From contig JAHOYX010000049.1 of assembly GCA_019038705.1 (NCBI GenBank), forward strand, positions 1 to 35,067: DNA of 35,067 bases, read 5' to 3'. Shown here piece by piece: positions 19,559-28,983 of the stretch. Origin of the DNA: Spirochaetales bacterium (GTDB lineage Bacteria > Spirochaetota > Spirochaetia > DSM-27196 > SLST01). Position numbers and translations under genes: made by a program. Below the pieces are notes generated by a model. It had not been told where the DNA came from. It made no database searches and saw only the letters and a program-made list of their open reading frames with translations. The first letter of the stretch is position 1; each line of letters begins with the position of its first letter.

Positions 19559-20854
19559 GTGGTAGAACAAGACCAGGATGACAATCGATCTTTTCTCGTA
19601 GGTATCAGCGGGCCGGAGATCGGCTCCCGGGAAGCAGAGGCTCTCCTGGACGAACTCCAGGCCCTGGTTGCCACAATCGGCCTGGAAACGGTGGATCGAC
19701 AGACCGTCCGAGTGCGCGAGATATCGCCGAGGTACTACCTGGGATCCGGCAAGGCGGAGGAGTTGGCACAGGCTGCCCGCGATGCGGGTGCCGACGTGAT
19801 TGTCTTTGACGAGGAACTATCGCCAGCTCAGCAGCGCAACTGGGAGCAACTCTCCAAGCTCTCGGTAACCGACCGGCAGGGTATCATCCTCGAGATCTTC
19901 GCCGACCGTGCCCAGACTCACGAGGCCCATCTCCAGGTAGAGCTTGCGCAAATGGAGTATTTTCTCCCACGGCTCACGAGCGCGTGGTCGCATCTCTCTC
20001 GCCAGCGTGGAGGTCGGCGGGGAACTCGCGGCGAGGGCGAAACTCAGCTTGAAGTGGACCGCCGGATTGTTCTGAGACGAATAGCCTCGCTCAAGCGAGA
20101 GTTGTCGGGTGTCCGCAACGGCAGAGCGATCATGCGGAAGCAACGGCTGGCCTCCACTACTCCGAATGGCTCCATTGTCGGCTACACGAACGCCGGCAAG
20201 AGCAGCCTCCTCCAGGCGCTGACCGGGGCACGGGTGGAGGTTGCGAACAAACTCTTCGCAACCCTTGATCCGGCAACGCGTCGCCTGGAGCTGGACGGAG
20301 GACAGGGGGTGTTGCTCACGGATACGGTAGGATTCATCCGTCGGCTTCCCCACGGTCTGGTGGAGGCATTCAAAAGCACCCTGGAGGAGACCGTCATATC
20401 CGACTTCCTCATCCATGTCATGGATGCTTCCGATGCGGCAATCCATCGGCACGCGCAGGTCACCCGGGAAGTGCTGGCGGAAATTGGCGGCGCCAACACG
20501 CCGACGATCCAGGTACTGAACAAGAGTGACCTGGTCGCCCCGGATTACCTCGAGATGCTCCGGCTCGAATTCCCGGAGGCCATTGGCGTGAGCGCCCGAA
20601 CCGGGAACGGCATGGACGCCCTCCGGGATCGGGTGCGCGAGGTCATCACACTCAACTTCTCTCGCGTCGCCGTGTCACTGCCCCACGATCGCTATGACCT
20701 GGCGGCCCTCATCCATCGAACCGGCCACGTGGTCCATGAGGACTACGAGGGGAACGGTATCCGGATTGACGCTGATGTTCCCGAACGTACGCGGCAGAAG
20801 CTGGTGGGCTTCACGATCACGGGGCCCACCCGAGCCGAGGGGGAGAGCGAGTGA
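19559..20854 (+). CDS. hflX: Ribosome-associated GTPase HflX
   Basis: GTG start; YYLGSGKAEEL, VIVFDEELSPAQQRN, DRAQTHEAHLQVELAQ, IVGYTNAGKSSLL, DTVGFIRRLPH, NKSD. Confidence 0.95.
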   Translation: MVEQDQDDNRSFLVGISGPEIGSREAEALLDELQALVATIGLETVDRQTVRVREISPRYYLGSGKAEELAQAARDAGADVIVFDEELSPAQQRNWEQLSKLSVTDRQGIILEIFADRAQTHEAHLQVELAQMEYFLPRLTSAWSHLSRQRGGRRGTRGEGETQLEVDRRIVLRRIASLKRELSGVRNGRAIMRKQRLASTTPNGSIVGYTNAGKSSLLQALTGARVEVANKLFATLDPATRRLELDGGQGVLLTDTVGFIRRLPHGLVEAFKSTLEETVISDFLIHVMDASDAAIHRHAQVTREVLAEIGGANTPTIQVLNKSDLVAPDYLEMLRLEFPEAIGVSARTGNGMDALRDRVREVITLNFSRVAVSLPHDRYDLAALIHRTGHVVHEDYEGNGIRIDADVPERTRQKLVGFTITGPTRAEGESE

Positions 20855-21534
20855 ATTCATCCTCCCCCTTCGTTGCCTGCACCGAGGTAAGCAAAAGTTA
20901 CGCGGATGGAGATCAGGCTGTCGATGCAATCCGCGAGCTTTCCATGGAGGCCCACGGCGGTCAGGTGACCGCGATCGTCGGGCCGTCCGGCTCCGGGAAA
21001 ACCACCCTTCTCCACCTGATTGGAGGAGTAGAACATGTCGACTCCGGATCGATCATCGCCGCGGGAGTGGATCTTGGTGAATTGAGCAGCTCGGAGCAGA
21101 CCGCCTTCCGGGCACGGAACGTGAGCTTTGTCTTTGCGGATCTGAATCTCCTGCCGGTCCTGTCCATCTACGAGAACATCTCCCTCGGACTCGCTCTGCT
21201 GCGCCTGGGACAACCGGAGGCACATCAGCGGGCTATGTCTGCGCTCGATCTCGTCGATCTCGCCGATCGGGCCCACCGGCTGCCGGCCACCCTCTCGTCC
21301 GGAGAGCGACAGCGGGTTGCCATTGCCAGGGCGCTCGCCCGAGAGTCCGCGCTCGTTATAGCAGACGAACCGACCGCACACCTGGATCACGCTATGGCGC
21401 TCCAGATCACCAACCTGCTCCGGAGCCTTGGTGCCGACCACGGTTCCTGCGTCCTCATGGCGACGCACGATAGCGCCGTTGCCGAAGGGGCGGACCAGGT
21501 CCTGCGCCTGGAGGACGGGAGACGAATCGATTGA
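20851..21534 (+). CDS. ABC transporter ATP-binding protein (LolD/MacB type)
   Basis: Walker A GPSGSGKTT, LSSGERQRVAIARAL signature, VIADEPTAHLD. Confidence 0.92.
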   Translation: MNSSSPFVACTEVSKSYADGDQAVDAIRELSMEAHGGQVTAIVGPSGSGKTTLLHLIGGVEHVDSGSIIAAGVDLGELSSSEQTAFRARNVSFVFADLNLLPVLSIYENISLGLALLRLGQPEAHQRAMSALDLVDLADRAHRLPATLSSGERQRVAIARALARESALVIADEPTAHLDHAMALQITNLLRSLGADHGSCVLMATHDSAVAEGADQVLRLEDGRRID

Positions 21535-22691
21535 GGTTGCCGGGGACGACACGGCTCGCATGGCGCTTTCTCACGGCAAACAGGTGGCGAAATATCACAC
21601 TTGGCGCGACTGTCGCCGTAGCGGTGTTCGGCGCGGTTCTCTTTGAGGCCGTCGGGCGAACCATTGTCGACCAGCTTGAAGACGACGCACAGCGACGGTA
21701 CGGTACCGCCCAGATAACCCTGCCGGGGGGCGCCGCGGGAACCCTGGCCGGCGAAGCGGGCTGGATTACCAGAGACGACGCGCGTCGGATCTCGGACATT
21801 CTCCGGGTCGAGTCTGTCAGCGTGTACCCGAGGGTTCAATCCGACGCAGTTCTTATCTCAGAGGGCCAATTCACCACCGTGCGCGTTATCTCCTCCGCCG
21901 ACGCCGCCGACGATCCTCCGTCCCCAACCGACGATCCTCCGTCCCCAGCACAGACGCTCCTCGTCGGGTACGGCCCCGCGACGCTCGGCGACGATGCGGC
22001 GTCAGGTTTCATGGATCTCGATGAGTTTGGTGTATCCTGGGTTCGGGACCAGGATGTTCCGGACCTTGTGTGGGTCAGTGACGATGAGTTGATGCGCGCG
22101 CTCCGTGAGGTCGGGGTGGCATCCGAAGACGCGGTGGGCAACGTTCTCCTGATTGGCCCCGGGGACAGCAAGAACCCTGGGGCTGGTCGGGACTCCCCGG
22201 ATGATCGCGCACCGGCTGTGGTTGCGTACAACTCCGCCGAGATTCTCATCGCAGAGTTCCCTCAAGTCGTAGTCCGCAGCCGTCAGGATCTCGCAGACAG
22301 GGCGGCAAAGATATCCGCGGAGAATATTCCCCTTCTCCTCAGCCTCGTCCTAATCCTCCCGGCCATTGCGGCAATAGTCGGAAGTGTCCTGGTCACCGGA
22401 GAATCGCGAGGTGATCAACTGATCCTCCTCCGCACCATGGGATTTGATACTCCGACCATCCGCGCCCTGGTCGTACGCGAGGTATTCATGGTAGCCACCG
22501 GCGCAACGTTCATTGCCCTCGTGTTGGTTGGAATCGTGGCGGGGGCCGTGCCGAACCTGGCGGTTGCAGCAAAATCGATTGTAAGATTCTCAGTGATCGG
22601 CGTGTTCATTCCGCCCGGCCTGTCGTTTCTGACCGCCAGACGGCTCCTTTCAGGTGGAATCCACGAACGACTGGCGGAGTTTCGCCGATGA
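21531..22691 (+). CDS. FtsX/MacB-like ABC transporter permease
   Basis: TTG start; N-terminal TM, large extracytoplasmic domain, C-terminal TMs; follows cognate ATPase with overlapping start/stop. Confidence 0.8.
   Translation: MRLPGTTRLAWRFLTANRWRNITLGATVAVAVFGAVLFEAVGRTIVDQLEDDAQRRYGTAQITLPGGAAGTLAGEAGWITRDDARRISDILRVESVSVYPRVQSDAVLISEGQFTTVRVISSADAADDPPSPTDDPPSPAQTLLVGYGPATLGDDAASGFMDLDEFGVSWVRDQDVPDLVWVSDDELMRALREVGVASEDAVGNVLLIGPGDSKNPGAGRDSPDDRAPAVVAYNSAEILIAEFPQVVVRSRQDLADRAAKISAENIPLLLSLVLILPAIAAIVGSVLVTGESRGDQLILLRTMGFDTPTIRALVVREVFMVATGATFIALVLVGIVAGAVPNLAVAAKSIVRFSVIGVFIPPGLSFLTARRLLSGGIHERLAEFRR
21912..21946 (-). repeat. Two tandem GGGGACGGAGGATC repeats inside permease gene
   Basis: GACGATCCTCCGTCCCC repeated with 21 nt period, encoding DDPPSPTDDPPSP. 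Confidence 0.8.
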
Positions 22692-23857
22692 ATGTGGTGA
22701 CCCTGGCTGCCCGGATGATCGCCCGGCGCCGCCGAATGATGCTCCGATCTGCCATCCCGCTCGGATTCGCCGCGTTTGTGTTCGTCACGGCCGCCGCGGT
22801 GATCACGACAGTCGGGCGGGAAGTGCACGAGCTGGAACGGACCGAGTTGTCGGGTGAACTCCAGACGAGACGAGCCACAGGCCCCGATGAGCTCGCGGGG
22901 TTGTCGGTCAAGGACGTCTCGTCCCCGGGGGTGCTCATCTCCCACGCGTGGGCTACACCAGCGATCGTGACCGACTCGCGGGGCAGCCGCATTGCAGAGA
23001 TCTGGTTTACCGATATCGACCAGGAACTCGCGTTCAGGCGTCTCACACTATCACCGCCGGATGAACGATCCTCCACGGGATCTGTTGAACTCACGGGTGT
23101 GGTCATCAGCACCCGGCAAAGCGGCCGGCTGCTGGAGGCGGCAACGCCGGGTTCCGGACTGATTCTCACGATTCCCGGCGCCGACACCATCTCGACGACC
23201 ATTGCCGGGACCGTGAACTTTGCCGAGCAGGGAACGGTGATCATGTTGTCCTGGGACCAACTCCCGAGCGCCCATGGGCTGCTCCCCACGGCGGGATCGG
23301 AGATCTTCCGGCTTCGTGGCGTGGAGCCACTCGATACCCGCGAGCTGGAGCACTGGGCGGCCGAGACAGGTCTCGATCCGAGTGGTTGGGTGGCCGGCGC
23401 TCGGCGTCGAATGCGGGATCTCTGGTGGCTTCTCGCAACGCTCATCGGGCTCCTCTACATCGCGGGAGGGGCGGCAACTGCGCCGTCCATTGGAATCGTG
23501 GTTCGCAGATACTCGGCTGAGTTTGAGCTTCTGTCAGCTATCGGATATGCTCACGGATATGTCAGGCGGCTTGTGGCAGCAATCGGAGCCATCACCGCGA
23601 CACTCGCGGCGACGGCGGGGGCCGTTGTGGGCTCCATCGTCATCTCCGTTGCTTCTGCGCGCGGCGGCATTGACCCTTCATTCCTGCCTCTCTACTGGCT
23701 GGAGACGAACCCGGCGCTGGGGATGCTCGCGCTCCGGCCGTCGATTGTGCCGGTGGTAATCGCGGTTGGAATCGCGACGGGCGTCGGTGCCCTCTCGGCT
23801 TTGCCGTCGGCGCGCCTTGTTGCTGCCGGAAAATCCCGCTGGCCGCTATGGCGATAG
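22688..23857 (+). CDS. FtsX/MacB-like ABC transporter permease
   Basis: 389 aa with same topology as upstream gene; ATGA overlap. Confidence 0.8.
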   Translation: MNVVTLAARMIARRRRMMLRSAIPLGFAAFVFVTAAAVITTVGREVHELERTELSGELQTRRATGPDELAGLSVKDVSSPGVLISHAWATPAIVTDSRGSRIAEIWFTDIDQELAFRRLTLSPPDERSSTGSVELTGVVISTRQSGRLLEAATPGSGLILTIPGADTISTTIAGTVNFAEQGTVIMLSWDQLPSAHGLLPTAGSEIFRLRGVEPLDTRELEHWAAETGLDPSGWVAGARRRMRDLWWLLATLIGLLYIAGGAATAPSIGIVVRRYSAEFELLSAIGYAHGYVRRLVAAIGAITATLAATAGAVVGSIVISVASARGGIDPSFLPLYWLETNPALGMLALRPSIVPVVIAVGIATGVGALSALPSARLVAAGKSRWPLWR

Positions 23858-24387
23858 GGACGAGTCAATCCAGACACATCATCTACACTCATTCCTTCTC
23901 ATCACCGGTTGGCACTCTGCATGCCGCCGTCGATAAGCTTGGCCGCGTCATCAGTCTGGGGTTCAACCCTGTCTTTCGCATGCCGCCCGGCGCAGAGCTT
24001 GAAGAGAACAAGTACGCGTGCGGAGAAATGGAGTACCAGCTTCAGCAGTACTTCGCAGGGGAGCGCGAGAAGTTCACCGTGGAGATCCGACTGGAGGGAA
24101 CGGGATTCCAGAAAACGGTCTGGAGTCGACTCATGAAGATCGAGTTTGGGGAGACAGTGCCGTACGGTGAGGTGGCGCGGAAGATCGGCAGGCGCGACGC
24201 CGCGCGGGCGGTGGGAAACGCGGTAGCGGCCAATCCCGTGGCCCTGCTTGTCCCGTGCCATCGGGTTGTCCCGGCGAGCGGAGGGATTGGAAACTATGCC
24301 CGCGGCAGTCTGGTTGACAGCGAAGGCCGCCGCATCAAGCGCTATCTTCTGGATCTGGAGAGCGGTCAGTGTGATCCTTCAGTCTGA
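23848..24387 (+). CDS. ogt: Methylated-DNA--protein-cysteine methyltransferase
   Basis: 179 aa; GNAVAANPVALLVPCHRVVPASGGIGNYA active-site region. Confidence 0.92.
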   Translation: MAIGTSQSRHIIYTHSFSSPVGTLHAAVDKLGRVISLGFNPVFRMPPGAELEENKYACGEMEYQLQQYFAGEREKFTVEIRLEGTGFQKTVWSRLMKIEFGETVPYGEVARKIGRRDAARAVGNAVAANPVALLVPCHRVVPASGGIGNYARGSLVDSEGRRIKRYLLDLESGQCDPSV

Positions 24388-24408
24388 GACAGGGTAGCCG
24401 GACCGTTT

Positions 24409-25974
24409 CTACCTTTTCTTCACGAACATCTGCATGAGCTGAATGAAATGGTAGATCTTCTTGTAGATTGCCGTCAGCTGGCTTGTCAGCTCTTCTGTGG
24501 ACTGGGCCTCAAGCTCTTTCCAATTCGTGATGATCTCCGGTGTCTTGCTCCCGTAGTCCTCAATGAGGGTCTTGATGACCCGCCCGACGACAATGAGATT
24601 TGATGCCGACTCCTTGATCAGATACAGCGCCCGCTCGTCAATGTCGCGGATGACCTGTCGCAGGATGCGTGCGGTCTTTGCGTCATTCTCTTTCACCGGG
24701 GCGGAAGCCTTCCGCAGCTTTACTCCGAGTTCTCCTTCCTCGCCGATGGACTGATCGAACTGTTCAACTTCTTCGGCCAGATTGAGTGTGGCATAGAACG
24801 CTTCGGACAGTTGCCCGGAGATCGTGTTGTCCGACCATTTCGCACGCACGACGAACAGATCACTCACGACCTGGCGAGCTTCCGATCGGAAGTAGTCCAG
24901 CAAGAACGCCGCGAGATAGTTGATTGCCTCGGTGTGGACGAAACCGGCAATCATCTGTTTGGCGAAGGCAGCATTCGCCTTCTCGGTATAGTGTTTGGTG
25001 CGTTGCACTTGACCCGGGCCGAAGACGGCCGCCGCCGCCTGCTCAACCTTGTGACCCCGAAGCTCCCGCATGACCTTCTGCATGAAGCCTTCCACCTCGG
25101 TCTTCAGCGCGTTGAGTTGGCTCTCCACAATGCGGAATCCCTCGGCCTGCACCGTCGGTGTGTACTGCGGATTTTCGTCAACATGCTGGACCATCTGAAC
25201 CAGTATCCCGGATCGAGCCACAGAAGAGAGTGAACCCAGCAGCTTCTTCCATGCCCCCCGGGAGATCACCTCAACACTGCGGTATTGCTGAAGCACATCG
25301 AGCGCTGTGTCCCAATCGGCACCGAAATCGAGCGAAAGAAGAATCTCCAGGAAGTCCTTGATGTCGTCGCTGATGTACTCGGCGTTGATTGGCTCCAGTC
25401 GAGGTGTCTGACTGTATGCGCCCTCGAGCATGCTGGAATCGAATTTTCGCAGCATGAAGTAGAAGTCGAATCGAACAAAGGCGGTGAGTTGCTGGATGAG
25501 CGTGTACGTGTCGTTGATCCGCTTAACCGTTACCGAATCGAACCCCGACAGATAGGAACCCACTGCATCCTTGACCTCGGCAACGAGCTGGTCGGGAAGC
25601 ATTGTCCTCGCGGCGGCCCGGATAGCCTCTTCAGTAAATCGTTCCCGTGCAGCCGCCTGTTGCTCACTGTGCTGACTCTCGATGAGGATAACCTTGATAG
25701 CATTTGAGTCCTCGCTGCTCTGCAGCAACGCTTGGGCCGGACCCAGGACCCGGTACACCTCAAAGAAGAATTTCGCGAGTCCACCGAGCGCTTCTCCCGA
25801 ACGCGGCTTGTAGAACTTGAATCTCTGGTGTGAGAGATCGGTCGCTATCTGCTTGAGCTGCCTGCGCTTGTCACGTTCCGGATCGTCGCCACCGAACAAC
25901 AGAGCGATCAATCGTTGGAGGAACGAGAGTTGCTCCTCATCCTTTTGCCGCGGCTCCTGAGACTCATCTCCCAT
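24409..25974 (-). CDS. Uncharacterised protein, probably spirochaete-restricted (DUF5312-like)
   Basis: 521 aa helix-rich protein; similarity to a spirochaete-specific family is recalled, not computed. Confidence 0.55.
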   Translation of the reverse strand: MGDESQEPRQKDEEQLSFLQRLIALLFGGDDPERDKRRQLKQIATDLSHQRFKFYKPRSGEALGGLAKFFFEVYRVLGPAQALLQSSEDSNAIKVILIESQHSEQQAAARERFTEEAIRAAARTMLPDQLVAEVKDAVGSYLSGFDSVTVKRINDTYTLIQQLTAFVRFDFYFMLRKFDSSMLEGAYSQTPRLEPINAEYISDDIKDFLEILLSLDFGADWDTALDVLQQYRSVEVISRGAWKKLLGSLSSVARSGILVQMVQHVDENPQYTPTVQAEGFRIVESQLNALKTEVEGFMQKVMRELRGHKVEQAAAAVFGPGQVQRTKHYTEKANAAFAKQMIAGFVHTEAINYLAAFLLDYFRSEARQVVSDLFVVRAKWSDNTISGQLSEAFYATLNLAEEVEQFDQSIGEEGELGVKLRKASAPVKENDAKTARILRQVIRDIDERALYLIKESASNLIVVGRVIKTLIEDYGSKTPEIITNWKELEAQSTEELTSQLTAIYKKIYHFIQLMQMFVKKR

Positions 25975-25980
25975 GAGACA

Positions 25981-26009
25981 AGATTACGAGAGAAGGGTCG
26001 CTCTGTCAA
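25981..26009 (-). promoter_or_regulatory. Sigma70-type promoter for the 521-aa protein gene
   Basis: On - strand TTGACA-N17-TAATCT, 6 nt before ATG at 25974. Confidence 0.65.
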
Positions 26010-26080
26010 TGAACCTCCATTTTGAGAGATTTGGGGATGACCATTGTCGCCCATCATTTGAACGGAGTATGCTCGCCCCC

Positions 26081-27364
26081 ATGAACAGGCTTGCACAGGA
26101 ACTCAATGCATCGCTCGGAGATACGGCGGCGGCGCGACTCTTGTCCAGAATCGGTCGAGAGATGTTTTTCCCCAAGGGAATCGTTGCCCAGACGGCAGAG
26201 GCGAACGCTCGTGCTTCACGTTTCAATGCGACGGTCGGAATGGCTATTGCGGACGGAGAACCCATGATGCTGTCGGCCGTCGGGGGTCTGGTGCAGAACC
26301 TCGCTTCCGGAGATATCGTTGCCTACGCCCCGACACCCGGTGTGGCCGACCTCCGGGATGTCTGGATGGAGGACATGGTCCGCAAGAACCCAGGGATGGC
26401 CAATCTCGCCACCACCCGACCACTGGTAACCGGCGGTCTCACCAACGGCCTGTTCCATCTGGCAGAACTGTTCGTTGATCCGGGAGACGCGCTCGTCCTG
26501 CCTGAGCTCTTCTGGGGCAACTACCGGCTCATGTTCGATACGAGAAACGGGGCTCGAATCGTGACCTTTCCGTTGTTCACGGGGGACGGAGGATTCAACG
26601 TGGATGGCTTGGCTGGCGCATTGCGGGACCACAGCAAGGCAATTGTCCTTCTCAACTTCCCGAATAACCCGACAGGCTACTCCCCGACGGTGGACGAGGC
26701 ACACCGCATCATCGACGTTCTTACCAGGCATGCTGACGATGGGAACGACATTCTGGCCATTTGCGATGACGCGTACTTCGGCCTCTTCTACGAAGACGGC
26801 CTCTATGAAGAGAGCCTCTTTGGCTCGCTCGGGCATGCTCACGAACGGATCGTCGCCGCCAAAGTGGACGGCGCAACGAAAGAGGACTTCGCCTGGGGAT
26901 TCAGGATAGGTTTCCTGACTCTTGCGGGGAAGGGTCTGGATGCCCCGGCTCTCGGTGCCCTTGAGAAGAAGCTGATGGGCAATATTCGCGCGACGATCTC
27001 CAACAGTAGCCGCATCGCCCAGAGTCTTCTCGCAGCCATGCATCGTTCGGAATCTTTCCTCTCTGAGAAGGCGGAGAAGCGCGCCGTTCTCAAGGAACGC
27101 TATTCGCGTGTGAAGGAGATCGTGGGTGCTGCGTCAAGCCAAATCCTCCGTCCCCTGCCGTTCAACTCGGGCTATTTCATGGCATTTGAGTGCAATGGGG
27201 TAAATGCAGAAGATCTGCGCCTGGCCCTGCTGGAGCGAGGCATCGGCACCATCGCCATTGGGGAGCGGTACCTGCGCGTTGCCTACTCAACGGTGGATCT
27301 GGATGATCTTGATACTTTGTTTGCCGAGGTCTACGAGACCGCCGCGGCGACGGTGTCCGGGTAG
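26081..27364 (+). CDS. PLP-dependent class I/II aminotransferase
   Basis: LNFPNNPTGYSP, CDDAYFGLF, KEDFAWGFRIGF; the ORF is open from 25973 but start at MNRLAQEL (26081) or 26069 is more plausible. Confidence 0.82.
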   Translation: MNRLAQELNASLGDTAAARLLSRIGREMFFPKGIVAQTAEANARASRFNATVGMAIADGEPMMLSAVGGLVQNLASGDIVAYAPTPGVADLRDVWMEDMVRKNPGMANLATTRPLVTGGLTNGLFHLAELFVDPGDALVLPELFWGNYRLMFDTRNGARIVTFPLFTGDGGFNVDGLAGALRDHSKAIVLLNFPNNPTGYSPTVDEAHRIIDVLTRHADDGNDILAICDDAYFGLFYEDGLYEESLFGSLGHAHERIVAAKVDGATKEDFAWGFRIGFLTLAGKGLDAPALGALEKKLMGNIRATISNSSRIAQSLLAAMHRSESFLSEKAEKRAVLKERYSRVKEIVGAASSQILRPLPFNSGYFMAFECNGVNAEDLRLALLERGIGTIAIGERYLRVAYSTVDLDDLDTLFAEVYETAAATVSG

Positions 27365-27380
27365 CTCCGCTCCGACCGCC

Positions 27381-27875
27381 CTACTTCGGGACGAGGTACT
27401 GTCCGATTTCGCTCAAGCCCTTGAGTGTCTTGTAGACCGGACGCCCGTGCTGGTGTGCCTCCATGTCCAATTCCACGGCCCGCGTGTAGAGCTTGTTGAC
27501 CAGGTCCGCCAGGATGGAGAGATTGGAGGCAAAGTTGTTCACCGCCATGTCGCGCAGTATCCGTTCATTGCCGGAGGGAACCGACCCCGACGCGTAGGAG
27601 GAGAGCATCGTCCGCAGCTGCGGCTGCAGTTCCCGGCGCGCGTGATAGACAAACTCGGCCAGGGCAAGGATTCGTTCGTAGAGTTCGTCAAAGTGGTATC
27701 CCTGGAGTGCGTAGTACTCAGACTTCTCCGTCACGCTCTCGATGACATTCCAGGCATTCTGATCGATCGGAAGAACACGGAACGCGCCCCGGATGTAGCG
27801 GTTTCCAATGTTCGTCCGATAATGAGCTCCAATCGATTCAATGAGGCTCATGACTTCGCCGTCTTTGATCTGCAT
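27381..27875 (-). CDS. Conserved-looking helical protein of unknown function (164 aa)
   Basis: ORF with SD AGAAGGA; no recognised family. Confidence 0.55.
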   Translation of the reverse strand: MQIKDGEVMSLIESIGAHYRTNIGNRYIRGAFRVLPIDQNAWNVIESVTEKSEYYALQGYHFDELYERILALAEFVYHARRELQPQLRTMLSSYASGSVPSGNERILRDMAVNNFASNLSILADLVNKLYTRAVELDMEAHQHGRPVYKTLKGLSEIGQYLVPK

Positions 27876-27889
27876 GCACCGTCCTTCTG

Positions 27890-28867
27890 CTATGGTACTG
27901 CGTGGTGGAGTCCGGTGTCCAATGATCGACCCTGCCAGGTATTCCGCAGATTCATTTCATCAATGACGTCACGATAGAAGGAGGCTTTGTCAGGTCGTTC
28001 CTCCGGGACGGATGGAATGTCTCGCGGCGGATCGCAGGTGAGGCGCATGACAACCATCTCAGGGGACAGATGCTCGAGTGAGTTGATCAGCAGTTCCCTG
28101 TGCTCGGCCGTCGTGGGGGGTGACGCGTGTCCCGCACGGTATTCCCGAAAGAGCTCGGTGCCCTGCGTAATGATGAGATTGTGGAACTTCACGCCGTTCA
28201 CGCCGAGCTCTGAGAGGTAATGTGCGGTCTGGACAACCTCGCGCGCTCCTTCGCCCGGAAGACCCAGGATCACGTGGGCTGCCGTGAGAATATTGAACTC
28301 CTGGAGAAGCCGCGTCGCCCTGCCGAACTCGGCAACGCTGTGCCCGCGCCGTATTCGCCTGAGCGTTGCATCGTGAGCCGACTGCAGTCCCAGCTCAACC
28401 CACACATCCAATCCGCGTGAGCGGTACTCGGCGAGGAGCGCGGCCGTCGGTTCATCAAGGCAGTCGGGCCGTGTTGCCACGATCAGCCCCACAAACCGGC
28501 CGCAGGACAGACCGGTGTCGTAGATGCGCCGCAACGTGGGGACGGAGGAATGGGTGTTGGAGAATGCCTGGAAGTAGAGCAGGAACTGTTCGGCCCGGTA
28601 GCGTTGCTGCAAGAACGACATGCCGCCGTTGATCTGCTCAAGGAGGCTGTCCGCGCTCCCGAGATAGGGAGCTCGGGAACCTCGCACATCGCAGTAGGTA
28701 CACGGCAGGCCGATCTCGCGGACCGGACAGGTGAACCCCGCATCCACCGAGACCCGGTACGTCTTGCTGCCGAAGCGGCGCTTCAGGTAGTCGGAATATC
28801 GATGTAGAGGCTTACCAGGCCCGATGGAGGCCGCGAGCGCCCTGACCGCCTCGGAATGACAGTTCAC
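27890..28867 (-). CDS. TIGR01212-type (YhcC-like) radical SAM protein
   Basis: GTG start; RRFGSKTYRVSVDAGFTCPVREIGLPCTYCD, YFQAFSNTHS, ATRPDCLDE, VELGLQSAHD, HVILGLPGE. Confidence 0.85.
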   Translation of the reverse strand: MNCHSEAVRALAASIGPGKPLHRYSDYLKRRFGSKTYRVSVDAGFTCPVREIGLPCTYCDVRGSRAPYLGSADSLLEQINGGMSFLQQRYRAEQFLLYFQAFSNTHSSVPTLRRIYDTGLSCGRFVGLIVATRPDCLDEPTAALLAEYRSRGLDVWVELGLQSAHDATLRRIRRGHSVAEFGRATRLLQEFNILTAAHVILGLPGEGAREVVQTAHYLSELGVNGVKFHNLIITQGTELFREYRAGHASPPTTAEHRELLINSLEHLSPEMVVMRLTCDPPRDIPSVPEERPDKASFYRDVIDEMNLRNTWQGRSLDTGLHHAVP

Positions 28868-28983
28868 AGTGACAGATTATCGACTTGGGCCGGACGTGTC
28901 AGGCAGGCGTAACAGGGTCCGGGCCGTCGCGCTGGTACCACACGATCTCTTGACCTCTTCCACGCTTTCCAGTGAGATATGCC

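Noticed and set aside
20289-20300. TGGACGGAGGAC resembling the dispersed 12-mer in hflX
   Set aside because: One mismatch in the core and encodes a normal HflX segment (LDGGQ); not counted as a copy.
26216-27043. 275-aa minus-strand ORF opposite aminotransferase
   Set aside because: Antisense shadow; no independent evidence.
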